Shown one piece after another: positions 22,256 to 33,733 of a stretch of 64,000 bases of DNA. A program made the position numbers and the translations under genes. The notes below the pieces were generated by a model that did no database searches, was not told the origin of the DNA, and saw only the letters and a list, made by a program, of their open reading frames with translations. The first letter of the stretch is position 1, and each line of letters opens with the position of its first letter. This DNA comes from Pholiota molesta (Eukaryota; Basidiomycota; Agaricomycetes; Agaricales; Strophariaceae): contig JACGCK010000177.1 in the NCBI GenBank assembly GCA_014925825.1, positions 29,517-93,516 of the forward strand. Reading direction: 5' to 3'.

Positions 22256-23537
22256 ATTTCTCAGGAAGGCGTCCACGTTAACTTGTTGATTGAAAATGAC
22301 AAAGAACTCGCTTTGAAGGAAGATCCATACCCATGGGCTCTGCGAAAAGGCTTTCACGTTGGATACGCATGATGTGTGTGTCGCAATGGCAGCATGTTGG
22401 TACTAAGTACTTAGTAGCGGAGTCCGGAGTCGGGAGTCCGGCCCATAACAAGGCTTCTCCTCCGGCCCCGGCCGGGCCATGCCGAGGCGCGTCGACGCTC
22501 CAACATCGTCCTCTGACGTTCTAACCTCGACGGGCGTCTACATCGCTGAGCTATGCCTGTGCCACCTGCAGTCAGACGCTTTTCTCCACCAACGCTATTA
22601 TCTCTACCTCCAGAACCGCCATCCTCGTCAGACTTGAGGAGGACTTTTAGTCCGCTTTTCAATGGATGCCTCGCGCGTGGCCTACAGCTTTCTCCCATTC
22701 TGGGTGCTTGTATTCGATAAGGCTGGCGTGCTCCTTAGCTGGGGGCTGGACTACCAGGTGTGCATCATATCTGTGCATTTGAACGTGCCGTGTACTTACT
22801 GGCACACTCCATGGCGACCTCCCCTAGCTTCCGTTCTCCTACATCCTCGAATCCAACGCCTTCCCCGCCTCCAAATTTCCGTCCGCGTATTCCTCCCTCC
22901 GTCCTCAGTCTCTCGCTGACATGTCCTGGGTGTCCAGCCCCGGAGTCCCGATCCGTGTCCCAGGAAATAGCTGGCAGGCAGACGCAGTTTGCAAACATTT
23001 GTGCGCAATCGTGTTGCCTTCCAGTCGGAGTTCAGTCGACGAGGGAAGAGTTGGCGCCGGTGGGTCTAGATAACCCAATATGAACATCTGCGGCTCCTGA
23101 TTACTGCTTGTAAATCCTGAAGGCTGCGACCATGTGGGAACTGCTCTTCGACCTCAACTTTGTAATCGACACGAAGAGAGACCACAACGGAATTGTCACT
23201 ATGCAAGTAGGAAGCGGATTTGGGCTTGAGTCCGTGAAAACGCGCGTGCAAGACGGAACGAGCACGCCCGTCCTCGACTTCCCGAGAAAGTCGGCAACGA
23301 ATATACTTTTGCAGTCAGCAAATGACTAAGTTGCTCAGAGACGGTGTCAATGCCCGCTTTCACTTCGGTGAAAGCGCCTCCAATATTGACAGTGAGTCAT
23401 CGTGTTTATGATTCGTTGACGATTGTGGTGGCTGAGAATCGAGTATAAAAGTAGCGCCCATAAATTCGTACATTATACGTCCTAGGTATTCCAAAGTCGT
23501 ACATTATACGTCCCAGGTATTCCAAAGTTACAAAGCC
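22256..23537. other. Intergenic, no gene recognised, promoter repeats at the end
   Basis: Several open frames of 60-107 codons exist on both strands between 22330 and 23330, some serine/proline-rich (for example near 22814), but none splices or matches a known family. The last 100 bp hold the SDR promoter, listed separately. Confidence 0.5.
23444..23528 (+). promoter_or_regulatory. SDR promoter: TATA box and a duplicated 31-bp unit
   Basis: TATAAAAG at 23444-23451 lies 87 bp before the SDR start codon. Between them a 31-bp unit beginning CGTACATTATACGTCC is present twice in direct tandem (23467-23497, 23498-23528), with a single T/C difference. The unit contains the short palindrome-like CGTACATTATACG. 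The duplication lies in the presumed 5' leader. Confidence 0.6.
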
Positions 23538-24672
23538 ATGTCTGAGTCCCCAGCCAAAATATATCTCATAGCAGGAGCAACGCGGGGCCTAGGTCAGTTT
23601 TCCCATCAAAAAAAGGATCTCATTCCGCTAATTTGAACATTCACTTTGGTACCCAGGTTTAGCCCTCGTCGCCGACATCGTCGCCAAGGATCCCTCCGCC
23701 ATTGTCTACGCCGGTGCACGCGATCCATCAGCTCCGGGCGCCTCCAAGCTCAAAGAGCTGGCCGGGAAATACCCAGGGCGGATCGACGTCGTGAAATACG
23801 TCTCCGGGGATAAAGACGGCAACAACGCCATCGCCAAATCGATCGGGGAAAACCATGGGCACGTTGACACGGTGATTGCGAGCGCTGGTGCGTGTTAACA
23901 GCCATCCCGGTATCCGGTCGACCGTTATTACTACGATGGCTGACTTGACCGCACGTCGTCCCTCTCCTCAGCCATTGCGAAATATCAGGGAAAGACACAC
24001 GAGACGCCTATCCACGAGTACGAGGAGCACTTCTCCGTGCGTCCCATCTCCCCACTCCCACCTCCACCGTTCCCTCATCACACTCTTATCACACACACAA
24101 AATGAAATAGGTCAACGTCCTCGGCCCCATCGTGCTCTTCCAATCCACCCGCGAGCTGCTGCAGGCGAGCGCCGCGCCGCGGTTCGTCGCCGTCAGCTCG
24201 GGCGCGGGCAGCATCGAGCTGATCCCGAGCGTGCCCGTCGACGGCGGGCCGTACGGCGCGAGCAAGGCCGCGCTGAACTGGGTGGCGCGCAAGATCCACT
24301 ATGAGAATCCGTGGCTGGGTGCGTGTCTTTCAAGTGGATTGTCGTGCGCAGAGATTTCGTGCGGCTGATGGGCTGTGACAACTGCCTTGCAGTGGTGTTC
24401 CCGGTGTGCCCTGGGATAGTGCACACGGATATGGGTACGTCCTCCCTTTCCTTCCTTCTCCGTTGGCGCGGTGGCTTAGTACCGGTGATACTATGTATGT
24501 AGCGCAGCAGAGCATCGATCTGGACAAGTCTGGGAATGCTGCGGTGATCAAGGACCTGTGGCGCCCGGCCGAGGTCGCGGCGGGGATGTTGGTGGAGCTC
24601 ATTGGGGTGTCGACGCGCGAGGGGAATGGTGGGCAGTTCAATAACATTGAGGGGGGGAGGTATGCGTGGTGA
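23538..24672 (+). CDS. Short-chain dehydrogenase/reductase (SDR)
   Basis: Six exons: 23538-23592, 23657-23887, 23972-24036, 24111-24318, 24393-24434 and 24503-24672. Phases close to 256 codons plus stop, the usual size of a classical SDR. The Rossmann glycine motif is GATRGLG (residues 13-19). The catalytic residues are visible as Ser146/Ser147 (VAVSSGAGS), Tyr165 and Lys169 (PYGASKAALN). The C-terminal part includes VCPGIVHTDM, typical after the active site. It should catalyse an NAD(P)-dependent carbonyl/alcohol oxidoreduction in the cytosol; the substrate cannot be read from the sequence. The start was chosen because it opens directly into MSESPAKIYLIAGATRGLG. It lies on the same strand as, and about 0.9 kb before, the 2-oxoglutarate oxygenase. 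Confidence 0.95.
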
Positions 24673-25566
24673 TCTCTCGTGGGTGTGAATTTGTGGGATT
24701 TCGATGGAATATTTGTTGGTTGTGTATCGTGTTGTTGTTGATGTATTATGAGTTCTAGAGGCACGGAGACGGATAAGTGGTACCGCGGTACTTACTTATG
24801 AGATGCGCAGGTTGCAAGTGGGTTGCAGGGCATGCGGTGGTGGCGCTCAGTATTCGATGTTATTGCGGATGCAGGTGGGTTCTGCGAAAGTGCGTTGCAA
24901 CTTTGATACAATATAGAGATACTCCTAGTGCTTTTCGAGGCGCTCAGCAAGAACCGGGAGAGCGTTGAGCATCAGAATCGCTATCAAGTGCGATAGAACG
25001 GGGATGGAATATTTGAATCCCGACCTGGATGGTGGCCCGCGCGCGGTGGCGCTTCCCCTGAGTCTGCTTTTGCCTACATAATTCCTTCGATGGTCTCCTC
25101 AGCCTTCAGGTACTTGCCCTCTTTGCGACAAGCTGCGAACCATATTCGTTCACTCCGTTTGCGGTTTCAGACTGCAGATCATCGAGAGTCATCTGCAGAT
25201 CATCGACATGGCTCTCAAACTTTCTTGGCCCATGCTCTATCGAGGAGTCTGATTCTCCGTGACAAGGAACTGGCGTGCTTTGTATGAAATAGCTGTACTA
25301 CTAGTCCATCAAGACTGAATTGGCATCACGAACAGCGCTTTGAGGGTGTGGAATTTTCAATTTGGACTTGGACGAAATGCAGCGGCGGCAGACTCGGAGA
25401 CGTTTCCCAGATCGACATCGGTTTAGGGGTGAATCGAGGGAGTGTATCTTATACATACTTCCATAACTGCTAGCGCATTATCAGCCGATGACTTGAGCCT
25501 CCTCTCCACGACGAATCAGGCTATGTAAAGGACGAACCGTATGTGAAAGTGCAACCCCTCTTCCCG
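24673..25566. other. Intergenic between SDR and oxygenase
   Basis: No gene recognised. A short direct repeat, CTGCAGATCATCGA, occurs twice around 25171-25208. The segment ends at the oxygenase TATA box. Confidence 0.5.
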
Positions 25567-25574
25567 TATAAAAG
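25567..25574 (+). promoter_or_regulatory. TATA box of the oxygenase gene
   Basis: TATAAAAG, 35 bp before the start codon. The same box and spacing are preserved in the broken duplicate at 20228, which supports the start-codon choice. Confidence 0.65.
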
Positions 25575-25609
25575 GACGCCTTTTCATTGTCCTTAGTCCA
25601 GACTCTATC

Positions 25610-27329
25610 ATGGACCAAAACGAAGAAAATACACCGGCTGGCGCTCGAACTCCCGTCAAGGTCGTCGATTTCAGGCCATTCTTGGATGGATCTGACAGAC
25701 AAGGTGTCGCCGATGCTATTCTGGAATCCTTCACGTCCACTGGGTTCGTCTATCTCGCGAACCATGGGCTCCCGCACGACAAGGTGGCTGCGATGTTTGA
25801 ATGGGTACGTCGTCCGACTATTCTAGACACATGATACTAATATTTACGACGCGTTCTAGTCAAAACAGCTCTTTGACCTTCCCTTGGACATCAAGCAACT
25901 AGCGCCGCATCCAGAGTCAGGCGCATACTGTAAAGGTATGTATACTCCGTCTGCTCTCTGCTATCACAGCCCGGGATAATCCAAATGCCTGCCACCCACA
26001 GGATATTCCGCACTTGGAAGAGAGACCGTACGGAAGCGCACCCACAACGACCGCGAGGGGTCTGCGTTTATGGCCAGGAACGATGCTGCCAAGGCCATGA
26101 CGGCTGGGGACAGCGCTCCAACCGTACAGCGCGATATCAAGGAGAGTTTTGAAGTTGGACGCGCAGATGACGAGGGAATACCTAATATATGGTACCCCGA
26201 CGGTATTCTTCCCGGATTCAAGGAGGCATGCCTCGATTTCTATTCGGTATGTGGACGTGGTTCGCATGGTGTATGGTGGTTTTCAACGATGATATTGATC
26301 TCTCATTGTGTAGACCATGGATGAACTTCAAGGAAAGATCTTGAAGGCGCTTGCGTTAGGTTTTGGGTTATCGGAGGAGTATTTCCTGAAATTTCACTTG
26401 AATTCGGATCACTCGTTGAGAATGCTCCATTACCCAAGGTATGGGAATCTTGAGAGATACGAATGAATGAATCGCACTTTCTGATATCTGTAATTGTATC
26501 AGCGTCTCTGCAGACGTCTTGGAAGACGAGGAGGCATCGCGTATTCCCGCTCATTCGGATTATGGGACTATAACTGTAAGCATCACGATTCACAACAAAT
26601 AATGGCATACATATTCAACACATGTCTTTATTTCAAAAATTCAATTACAGCTGCTACTCCAAGACGACGTTGGTGGCCTCGAGGTGGAAGACGCAGATCA
26701 TCATGGAACCTTCATTGTACGTAATTTCCAAAGCATATCTGCCTCCCTCCGTGTTCTTAGCTCTCGCTTTTTGTCAAGCCTGTTCTACCCATACCGGATG
26801 CTATCCTTGTCAATGCAGGCGATTTCCTCATGAGATGTACGGTTCGCTCACTGACTGCTATCATCTGTGTGGAATGGGTCTGCGCTGACTTCTCTTTGTC
26901 CTGTCCACAGGGTCGAATGACATGATTCAAAGTACTGTCCACCGTGTACGGGCTCCGCCGGCAAGATGTGTGGAAGGCGCCGGCGGGAAGATGATACCTG
27001 CGCGCTATTCGATACCCTTCGTAAGTCTGCTGGTGCCAAGTGCTGACATCCAGACACGCTAACACATTTGTCTGCCTGGCGTTCTCGGTACAGTTCTCCA
27101 GAGCGGTTAGTGTTTTTTATCACGTCTACAACAATGGTTGATGAATTTTCTCCTGAACAGGATTTGGCGGCGGTCGTAGATTGTATTCCTGGTACTTGGT
27201 CTGCAGCCCGCCCGAAGCGCTATTCGCCGATATCTGTTTGTGTTTTCTCCTTTTCGCCGCTTCTTGCTAGCACTGAACCCGATGCAGGCAGGAGAATATA
27301 TGAAGGCTCGATTGGTTGCAAATTATTAG
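25610..27329 (+). CDS. Fe(II)/2-oxoglutarate-dependent oxygenase, isopenicillin-N-synthase-like
   Basis: Eleven exons: 25610-25804, 25860-25935, 26002-26246, 26314-26438, 26503-26575, 26651-26716, 26779-26836, 26911-27020, 27094-27105, 27161-27235, 27288-27329. Phases close to 358 codons plus stop, normal for the family. The N-terminal DIOX_N region (VVDFRPFLDG, STGFVYLANHGLP) is followed by the jelly-roll core with the iron ligands His231 and Asp233 (PAHSDYGTIT) and His290 (STVHRVRAPP), and by the 2-oxoglutarate-binding Arg311-x-Ser313 (ARYSIPF). The C-terminal motif SPISAGEYMKARL is typical of fungal members. It probably hydroxylates or oxidises a small molecule in the cytosol; the substrate is unknown. 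Exon 9 is only 12 nt (F-S-R-A). A decayed duplicate sits at 20228-20492. Confidence 0.95.
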
Positions 27330-27593
27330 TATATGGCTCGGTGGTATAGTGATGAAGATTACGGTAAAATCTGTGTCCGATAAACCCGTGTATCAAATCT
27401 TGCCCTCCCTCGCAGTTGATGATGAATTTAAAGTGTATGGATTTGATACGAATGCCGAGGCTGGAGAACACAAGGGCGCTTCCGATGTTATCCAGTAGGC
27501 CGGCTATGAAATGGCCATGGCACGAGCGGTGATGGTGAATAAATCAATAGGAAGACTGGGATAGGGTGTAGTCGACGCCCGCGATTGGAAGAT

Positions 27594-29222
27594 CTAGTTC
27601 GAGAAGGGTTCCAATGGCGATGTCGAATAATATATGATCCGTATGTCCTTGCGGCTGATAAAACATAGCCTCCCAGATATCGGACAAAACGAGATCTGGC
27701 GGCGTTCAGTCCCAGTCATTTGCCCGTGGGATAGAAAGAACGTGCGGTGAATATCATCTGGCAAAGAGCTTCCTGCATGAAGCACAGCCCCGTTGATGCC
27801 CCACGTGAAAATGGAAACATCATTACCACAGATTCGGTAGGGACTGATGGTCATGGATGGTCGTTGAAGGATGCTGAAGGAGCCTTCTGAGCGGAGAGGG
27901 ATTGTGGGCAGGTCGAGGTCGTCGATGTCGATCTTGAACCTATGGAATACCTGGCTTTCAGAGGGGCCATCCGAAAAAAAGTCAAACCAAAGCGGCTGCG
28001 AGCTTCCAGTGTACCAGTCGCATAGCCCTGCGCAATGGTCAGGAGATCCGAAATCGGTAGGGTAGAGTATCCGCGTCCGTGGCTGGGTAACAGCTTCAGG
28101 TTCACGGGCTGGACACTCGCCCATGACATCGTCAGAGAGCGAAGGGATGTCCCAGATGGAGAGGCTGTCATCCTCGATCAGGATTATACATTTATTCGTT
28201 GCTAAAATCTATCAAGGTTTGTAAATGAGTGCGTGACGTTGCATCATGGTCATACCTGTTTGAAGGTATATGGATTTCCCGTATTCCAAGTTGCCCAACC
28301 GCGGGTGACGAAGTTCCAGATCTTGATAATGGGGCCACACACAAGTATGAGAAGGTCCCCAACCACCGAGGTGAAATGCAGGTAAAATTGAGTCTGGACA
28401 GTTAGGGCTGCCAATTTCTGCAGCTTGGCATCGGGTTTCCATGGAAATATCTCGAAGACTTCGAAACTACGACTGTGAAGTATATTGAAAATTCAATAGG
28501 GGAAGATTTTGGGCTCTATGAAGGCTCACCTTTTATTTTCGAAATCTTGGCGCGACGTGATAATTCTGAGGCCTTCGCCATCAAGTGACGGGTGGGTCGA
28601 AAACCACTGGCCTTTCGAGGAAATTTCCGCGATTGGCTCTGATTTTGGCTCTGCGATCCCAACGATGCCTAGGTCCCAAATATGTATATGGCCTTGCAGT
28701 AGCGTAACTAAAAAGCGCCCCCCTGGGACAAGATATAGTTGTTCAATAATACGCGGAAAAGTGCGTTGTTTCCATAAGTCATCCGGAAATTGGAGGGTAC
28801 GCATTTGAGATGGAGGTGTAAAGTCATTCTCTTCTTCATGTTTCCTAATATAACGGCTCCATCGTTCGGGATTCGACGCGGCGTGCTCCAGCTCTGGGAT
28901 GGACATATCTGCGACAGGATATGAGTGGAGATAGACAGTGTTTTCCAGACACATTCTTGTCAAGGCGTTTATCCAAACGATGCGCTGTTGTGTGGCGTCC
29001 TGAAGAGTTTTACAAGTCTATATACATGTATTGTTCGACATTTGTCAGTGACGCGCTCTGCCATAAAGTCAAATGGGTGCTTGATGGACACACCTTCCTG
29101 AGGGAGAGGATATCTGAAGGTTGAAGGTGCTGAAGCACTAATATATGTATATCCAATGTCATAGAGATAAACGTCGAGGTTGGTTGCGTGTCATGGCTAG
29201 CAGGTTCAATTGTAGTAGCCAT
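27594..29222 (-). CDS. F-box protein
   Basis: Four exons: 29094-29222, 28530-29017, 28256-28472 and 27594-28208. All introns are GT-AG and phases close to 482 codons plus stop. Residues about 22-65 form an F-box (LDIHILVLQHLQPSDILSLRK, then TCKTLQDATQQRIVW), followed by a beta-rich C-terminal region with tryptophan-containing strands (IHIWDLGIVG, IKIWNFVTRGW, SLSIWDIPSL) at intervals that suggest a WD40-like or propeller fold, as is common in mushroom F-box proteins. The expected role is a substrate receptor of an SCF ubiquitin ligase; the target is unknown. The intron inside the F-box (after LRK) is a position often seen in this expanded basidiomycete family. Confidence 0.9.
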
Positions 29223-29947
29223 TAGCTCTACGGGCGTCGGGGCTGATGCAACCAGAAGAAAAATGCGGAAGATACAGTTTAACGTAATGTGTTGGTTTTA
29301 AGTTACGACCTGGTTACGACTTGAGTGACACAGGATCATGATGCCATCGCCATCAAATCGCCATCTACTCTTCCAGTTGTTTGGTACGCAAGCATTCAGA
29401 AAACAGTACACTTACATCGACGAAACTCGAACGTCTCGAACGTCACCGACATCGACCGTTCACTTGGGCACGAAGCTTATCGAACTTGGGCATAAACTGT
29501 TTTGCGAGGATCTTTTTGATCTCCTGTACCTAGGACGGGCTCTTGTTGTTTTCCCCTAGTTCGAAAGCAATTCGAAAGTTGTCTCGTCTACGATTCTACG
29601 AATCCCGATACCCGCGCTTGAGCTCGAGCTGCGCTCAGCGGCTGCGATATCTGGAGCTTGTCTGGTCCTGGATCATTCTGACTCGCTTGATCCCCGAGCT
29701 GGCAGATGCACGAACGCGCCTCCTTTTCACTGGGATATAATTCATTGGGTGGATCTGGGAAGGTTATCATTTCTGGAACATCATGCTGTGGACAGGGGAG
29801 CTTAATGAGCCGCGCTGGATCAGGGTCTAGCAAGTTGCGGAGTATGGAAATGTAGTATCAGTCAAAGATGTATTAGAGCAAGCCTGAATGGTGATAATAA
29901 ACATTGTCAGAAAGGAATGCTCAAACACTACTTGTATGTAAAAATGT
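29223..29947. other. Intergenic, no gene recognised
   Basis: Lies between the F-box start and the 3' end of membrane copy 4. An 81-codon frame on the minus strand (29588-29833) contains the proline-rich phrase LIKLPCPQHDVPEMITFPD but has no support as a gene. Confidence 0.45.
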
Positions 29948-31531
29948 CTACAAGTGGGGAATGAATGTGGTCCATTCAATGGTTTGGAGGGCGGAAGAAG
30001 GCAGTGAGCGGAGGTCAGTGAGGGAAAGTATAAGGAGTATGATGCGTGCAATGGGATAGAGAAGGCCTCCAATGACTGTCGGAATGCCGAAGATCATAAG
30101 CAAAGTGTCTTGATCAATGAATTCAGCATAGGCAAATAATCCCATAAATATGGGTTCTGCAGTTATGATGATTGCAGAAACCCCCCACAGCCACATTTCT
30201 TGACGCGATGAAAAGTCGAGAAACCAGCTGGGGATCAGATGCACAGACCCAAAGAGGGCGCCTATTGCCGCAGTGGCATAGGCTGTTTCGTACCCACGAA
30301 AGTTCCCTGCTGAGTAGAACATTCCTACCCGCATCTTGGTCACTGTGTCGTCTCCTATCATCTTCAACAACGGCAGAAGAAGCGCGTGAAGTATTCGGGA
30401 AGGTAGGCGCCAGAGAAGCCTTGGAGAGTGGGCATGTTCCTCCGTTTCTTGACGTAATTTGCGTCGCAGCCAGCTCTCTTTTCCGGGCCCGGCCTGTCGT
30501 AACAGTGGGTTTGACTTGTCATCTGCTTCTCCGGATGTGCCATTACCCATGGTGCTTGATTCAACAAAACCCTCGCTTGTATATATTTTTCTTTCGAGAA
30601 ATACCGGTCGGCAAACGTTTTGAGGCTTGTCCCACCATAGACTGTAGGTAATAATATTGAGCATTGCGAATCCCAGCGTTACAACTTCGAGTTCTGTAAC
30701 AGAGAGGTGTTGCGACCACCGTGCAATGCATTGCACGACGAACCAAGTTGTTTGTAAGACAATAAACAGCTTTGAGATGGGGTCGCCTTTGCTTCGATCT
30801 CCGATGTCTTCTTCAGTGATTCTTGGTGGATCAATCACTTTTTGCTGTATATTCCATATGAGTTCCCTCTTGTTTTTAACAGTCCCCCGGGTATCATTAA
30901 CAAGTGTCTGGATCGGTCTGCCGCTTTCACAAAGCATAAAGCCACCCATCTGAAGAAAGAATCCATGCGCCACTGTCCATTGTGGCCCCTTGCCTTCTTT
31001 CAACGGTAGCGGTAAAGGAGAATATTGAAAGACTTCACAGATGGTAACAAAAATGGCCTGAAACCATCCTTTGAACTTTTCCAACGGGGTCATTTGTCTT
31101 GATTCCAGCAATAAACCATTGATATCTGTGACATATCAAGTGGTAAGTAAATCGTCCTTCACTTAAAAAATTCAAAGACCTTTGTTATACTTGTCCATAA
31201 TATTTCTCGCAGCCATACGCTGATTCATTGCCCAATAGGTCATCAACTCCGGAGCTAACAAGGCACCTATCGTGATTGTCACCCGGCGCTTGAAGCACGT
31301 CCACCCAGAATCCGTTACTGCAGGAATATTTGGATGGACGGCGGACCAGGTGCACGCGAAGATGGTGGCCAAGCAGCTAATGACGATGTCGTTCACGCTG
31401 CGCTGACCGAAGTGGCCCTGGGGATCGCGGATATCGAGCGCAGAAAATGGATTGGGGGGTTCTGATGGCGAAGGGAGAGGGATGCTATGCAAGGTGCGAA
31501 TTACTGTGAAGAGGAAAAGGATGATGAGCAT
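29948..31531 (-). CDS. Polytopic membrane protein, tandem family copy 4 (intact)
   Basis: Exon 1 is 31180-31531 and exon 2 is 29948-31125, joined in phase 1 to give 509 codons plus stop. Landmarks: leader MLIILFLFTVIRTLHS, CTWSAVHPNIPAV, GFFLQMGGFMLCESGRP, TELEVVTLGFAMLNIITYSLWW, then three or four hydrophobic helices and the end EWTTFIPHL. The 54-nt intron uses a GTCTTT donor, weak compared with the GTAAGC of copies 3 and 5, but its phase matches theirs. An in-frame ATG 99 bp upstream (31630) would extend the N terminus; the chosen start aligns with the other copies. Function unknown. Confidence 0.88.
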
Positions 31532-32030
31532 GTCGGTAGCCTTCTTGTAGAGGCGTCGACGTAGATTCCAGTTATATTGTAAGTATCCTCGAAGGTTAGT
31601 GATTGTGAGGCTCGAGTTTGAATTCGTCAATTCCTCGTCGTCCTGGCTGAAGGTGATAGTCGACAGCGGAATGCTGTGTGCGGCCCGATAGCATCGTAAT
31701 ATAATGTAGACGCTGCTATGTATACTTAGCCTTATCTTTTAGCGCCAAGGACAGGACAAGCGCTGACAAACTTGCTAATTTTTGGCTCCGAGTACTTATT
31801 ATGGGGAAATGAGACTCAAAGGTACAAGATAAATCTGGAAGTGGTTGGTGCTCGGCGTATGAGAGTGACAGCACATATGTAACTTCTCCTTCCACACTTC
31901 ATCACTAGAACCGTCAAACAGATGCTCTCCGCCGTTGTCATATACCAAATTGTACGCATAGATTTGATTCATGACCGGCATATAAAATTGGAACTACAAA
32001 CATGAAAAATACTCATATGTAAAAGGGTAG
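31532..32030. other. Intergenic between membrane copies 4 and 5
   Basis: About 500 bp. It should hold the promoter of copy 4 and the 3' end of copy 5. No gene or element recognised. Confidence 0.5.
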
Positions 32031-33733
32031 TTAAATATGTGGAATAAAAGAAGTCCATTCGATCGTTTGAAGGGCAGCAGGAGATAGCGAGCGAAGGGAT
32101 GTGAGGGAGATTGACAAGAGTACGATACGGGAAATGAAGTATAAAGGTAACATCATAAACAAGAAAGTCCTGAAGGTACTCTCCCAAGATGACTTTTTCC
32201 GATAGAAATATTCCCAGAGATTTAGAAATATAGGTCCCACCGTAATGATAGTCGCAGAAGCCCGCCAAAGCCACATCTCTGGCACGGATGCAAAGTCGAG
32301 AAACCAGCTCGGGATCAGATGCACTAGCCCGAAGTGGACGCCGATAATTGTAGTCATCCCGTACACCGTCCTATCTTCCAGCGCGCGAGAGTAGAACATT
32401 GCCACGCGTAGATCTTCCGGTTCAAGATGCGGGTGGTCGTGGTCTACGACCTTGCCCAGGAGACGAAGCATGCCCTCGCTGAAGCGGAAGGGTATAATGT
32501 AAAGACCCATCCAGACCGGCGCAGAGGAGCCATGCTTAGACTTCTCAACGTATTCATGAACCTTGTGGTGTATATCGCGTTCCGACTTGGCATTATCTGG
32601 AATCGAGGCCTTAGAATCCGCACGAAGATGAGCCACAGTTATTTTTGCCTCTTGCGCGCTCGAATAGCCGGAGATCTCGCGAATTTCGCATTGTATATCG
32701 CTTTCCGGCTTGGAATTTTTGGGAATCGAGGTCTTCTCCGAGTTCGCTTGAACCACAACCATTTCTGCTTCTTTCGTTCTCGAATTGTCAAATGTTTCTT
32801 GTGGAATTCGGCGCTTGATTTCAAGAAGCACTGGTCGGTCAACGTTTTGAGGTTTATGCCACCATAAACCATAGGTAATGCCATTCAGCATCGCGAATCC
32901 CAATGTGACGACTTCGAGTTCGGTGACAGGAAGATGACTGAACCATCGCGTGATACACTGGGCAATGAACCACGTCGTTTGCAAGATAATCAGTGTTTTC
33001 GAAATGGCGTCGTTCTTGCTGCGGTCTTGAATGTCCTCTTCCGTGATGAGTGGTCGATCAACTTGTATAATTCTATTCTCCATGTTCCAACTGATGCCAT
33101 GCTCTTCCCAATAGACGTTTAGTGTTTGGATTGGTCGGCCTCCTTCAGACAGCACGAACCCTCCCATCTGAAAGAAGAAACTGTGCGCGAGAGTCCATCG
33201 TGGTACCTCGTCGGCCTTCCATATGGGTGGCAGAGGGGAGTTTCGAAAACTTGCACGGATACTGCCAATAATAGAAGTGGGCCTCTGTGTTTCTTGGCCA
33301 AGTTCGTCTGCGCATCTCATATATAAGCCGTTCGTGTTTCTCTTGCTCAATATAATATATCAGGCTTACCTGTCGCCAGACTCGCATTGTAAATGTCCGC
33401 AATCTTCCTCGCGGCCAGCCGCTGCCTCAGCGCCCACGCCGTGATCGCCTCGGGCAGGAGCAGCGCGTACACCAGCATCGCGAACTGGCTCTTGCAGCGC
33501 GTCCACGCGCCGTCCGTCGTCGCCGGGATATTCGGGTGCACCGCGGACCATGTGCACGCGAGGACGGTCGTGGAACAGCTGAGGAGGATGTCGCTGACGG
33601 CGCGCGCGCCCAGGTGGGCTTGCGTGTCGCGGGTGTCGAGAGCGAGACAGGCAGCAGGTGTGTCGGGCGGCGGGGAGAGCGGGACGCTGCGGAGGGTGCG
33701 TATCAACGCGAAGAAGAGCAGGATAATGAGCAT
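32031..33733 (-). CDS. Polytopic membrane protein, tandem family copy 5 (intact)
   Basis: Exon 1 is 33370-33733 and exon 2 is 32031-33307, joined in phase 1 to give 546 codons plus stop. Landmarks: leader MLIILLFFALIRTLRS, ACTWSAVHPNIPATTDG, SFFFQMGGFVLSEGGRP, TELEVVTLGFAMLNGITYGLWW, and the end EWTSFIPHI. A hydrophilic insertion (about residues 270-340) contains two imperfect repeats of the type KPESDIQCE-REI / KSERDIHHKVHE, absent from the other copies. Exon 1 is strikingly GC-rich and exon 2 is not. Function unknown; it is the last intact member of the array. Confidence 0.88.
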
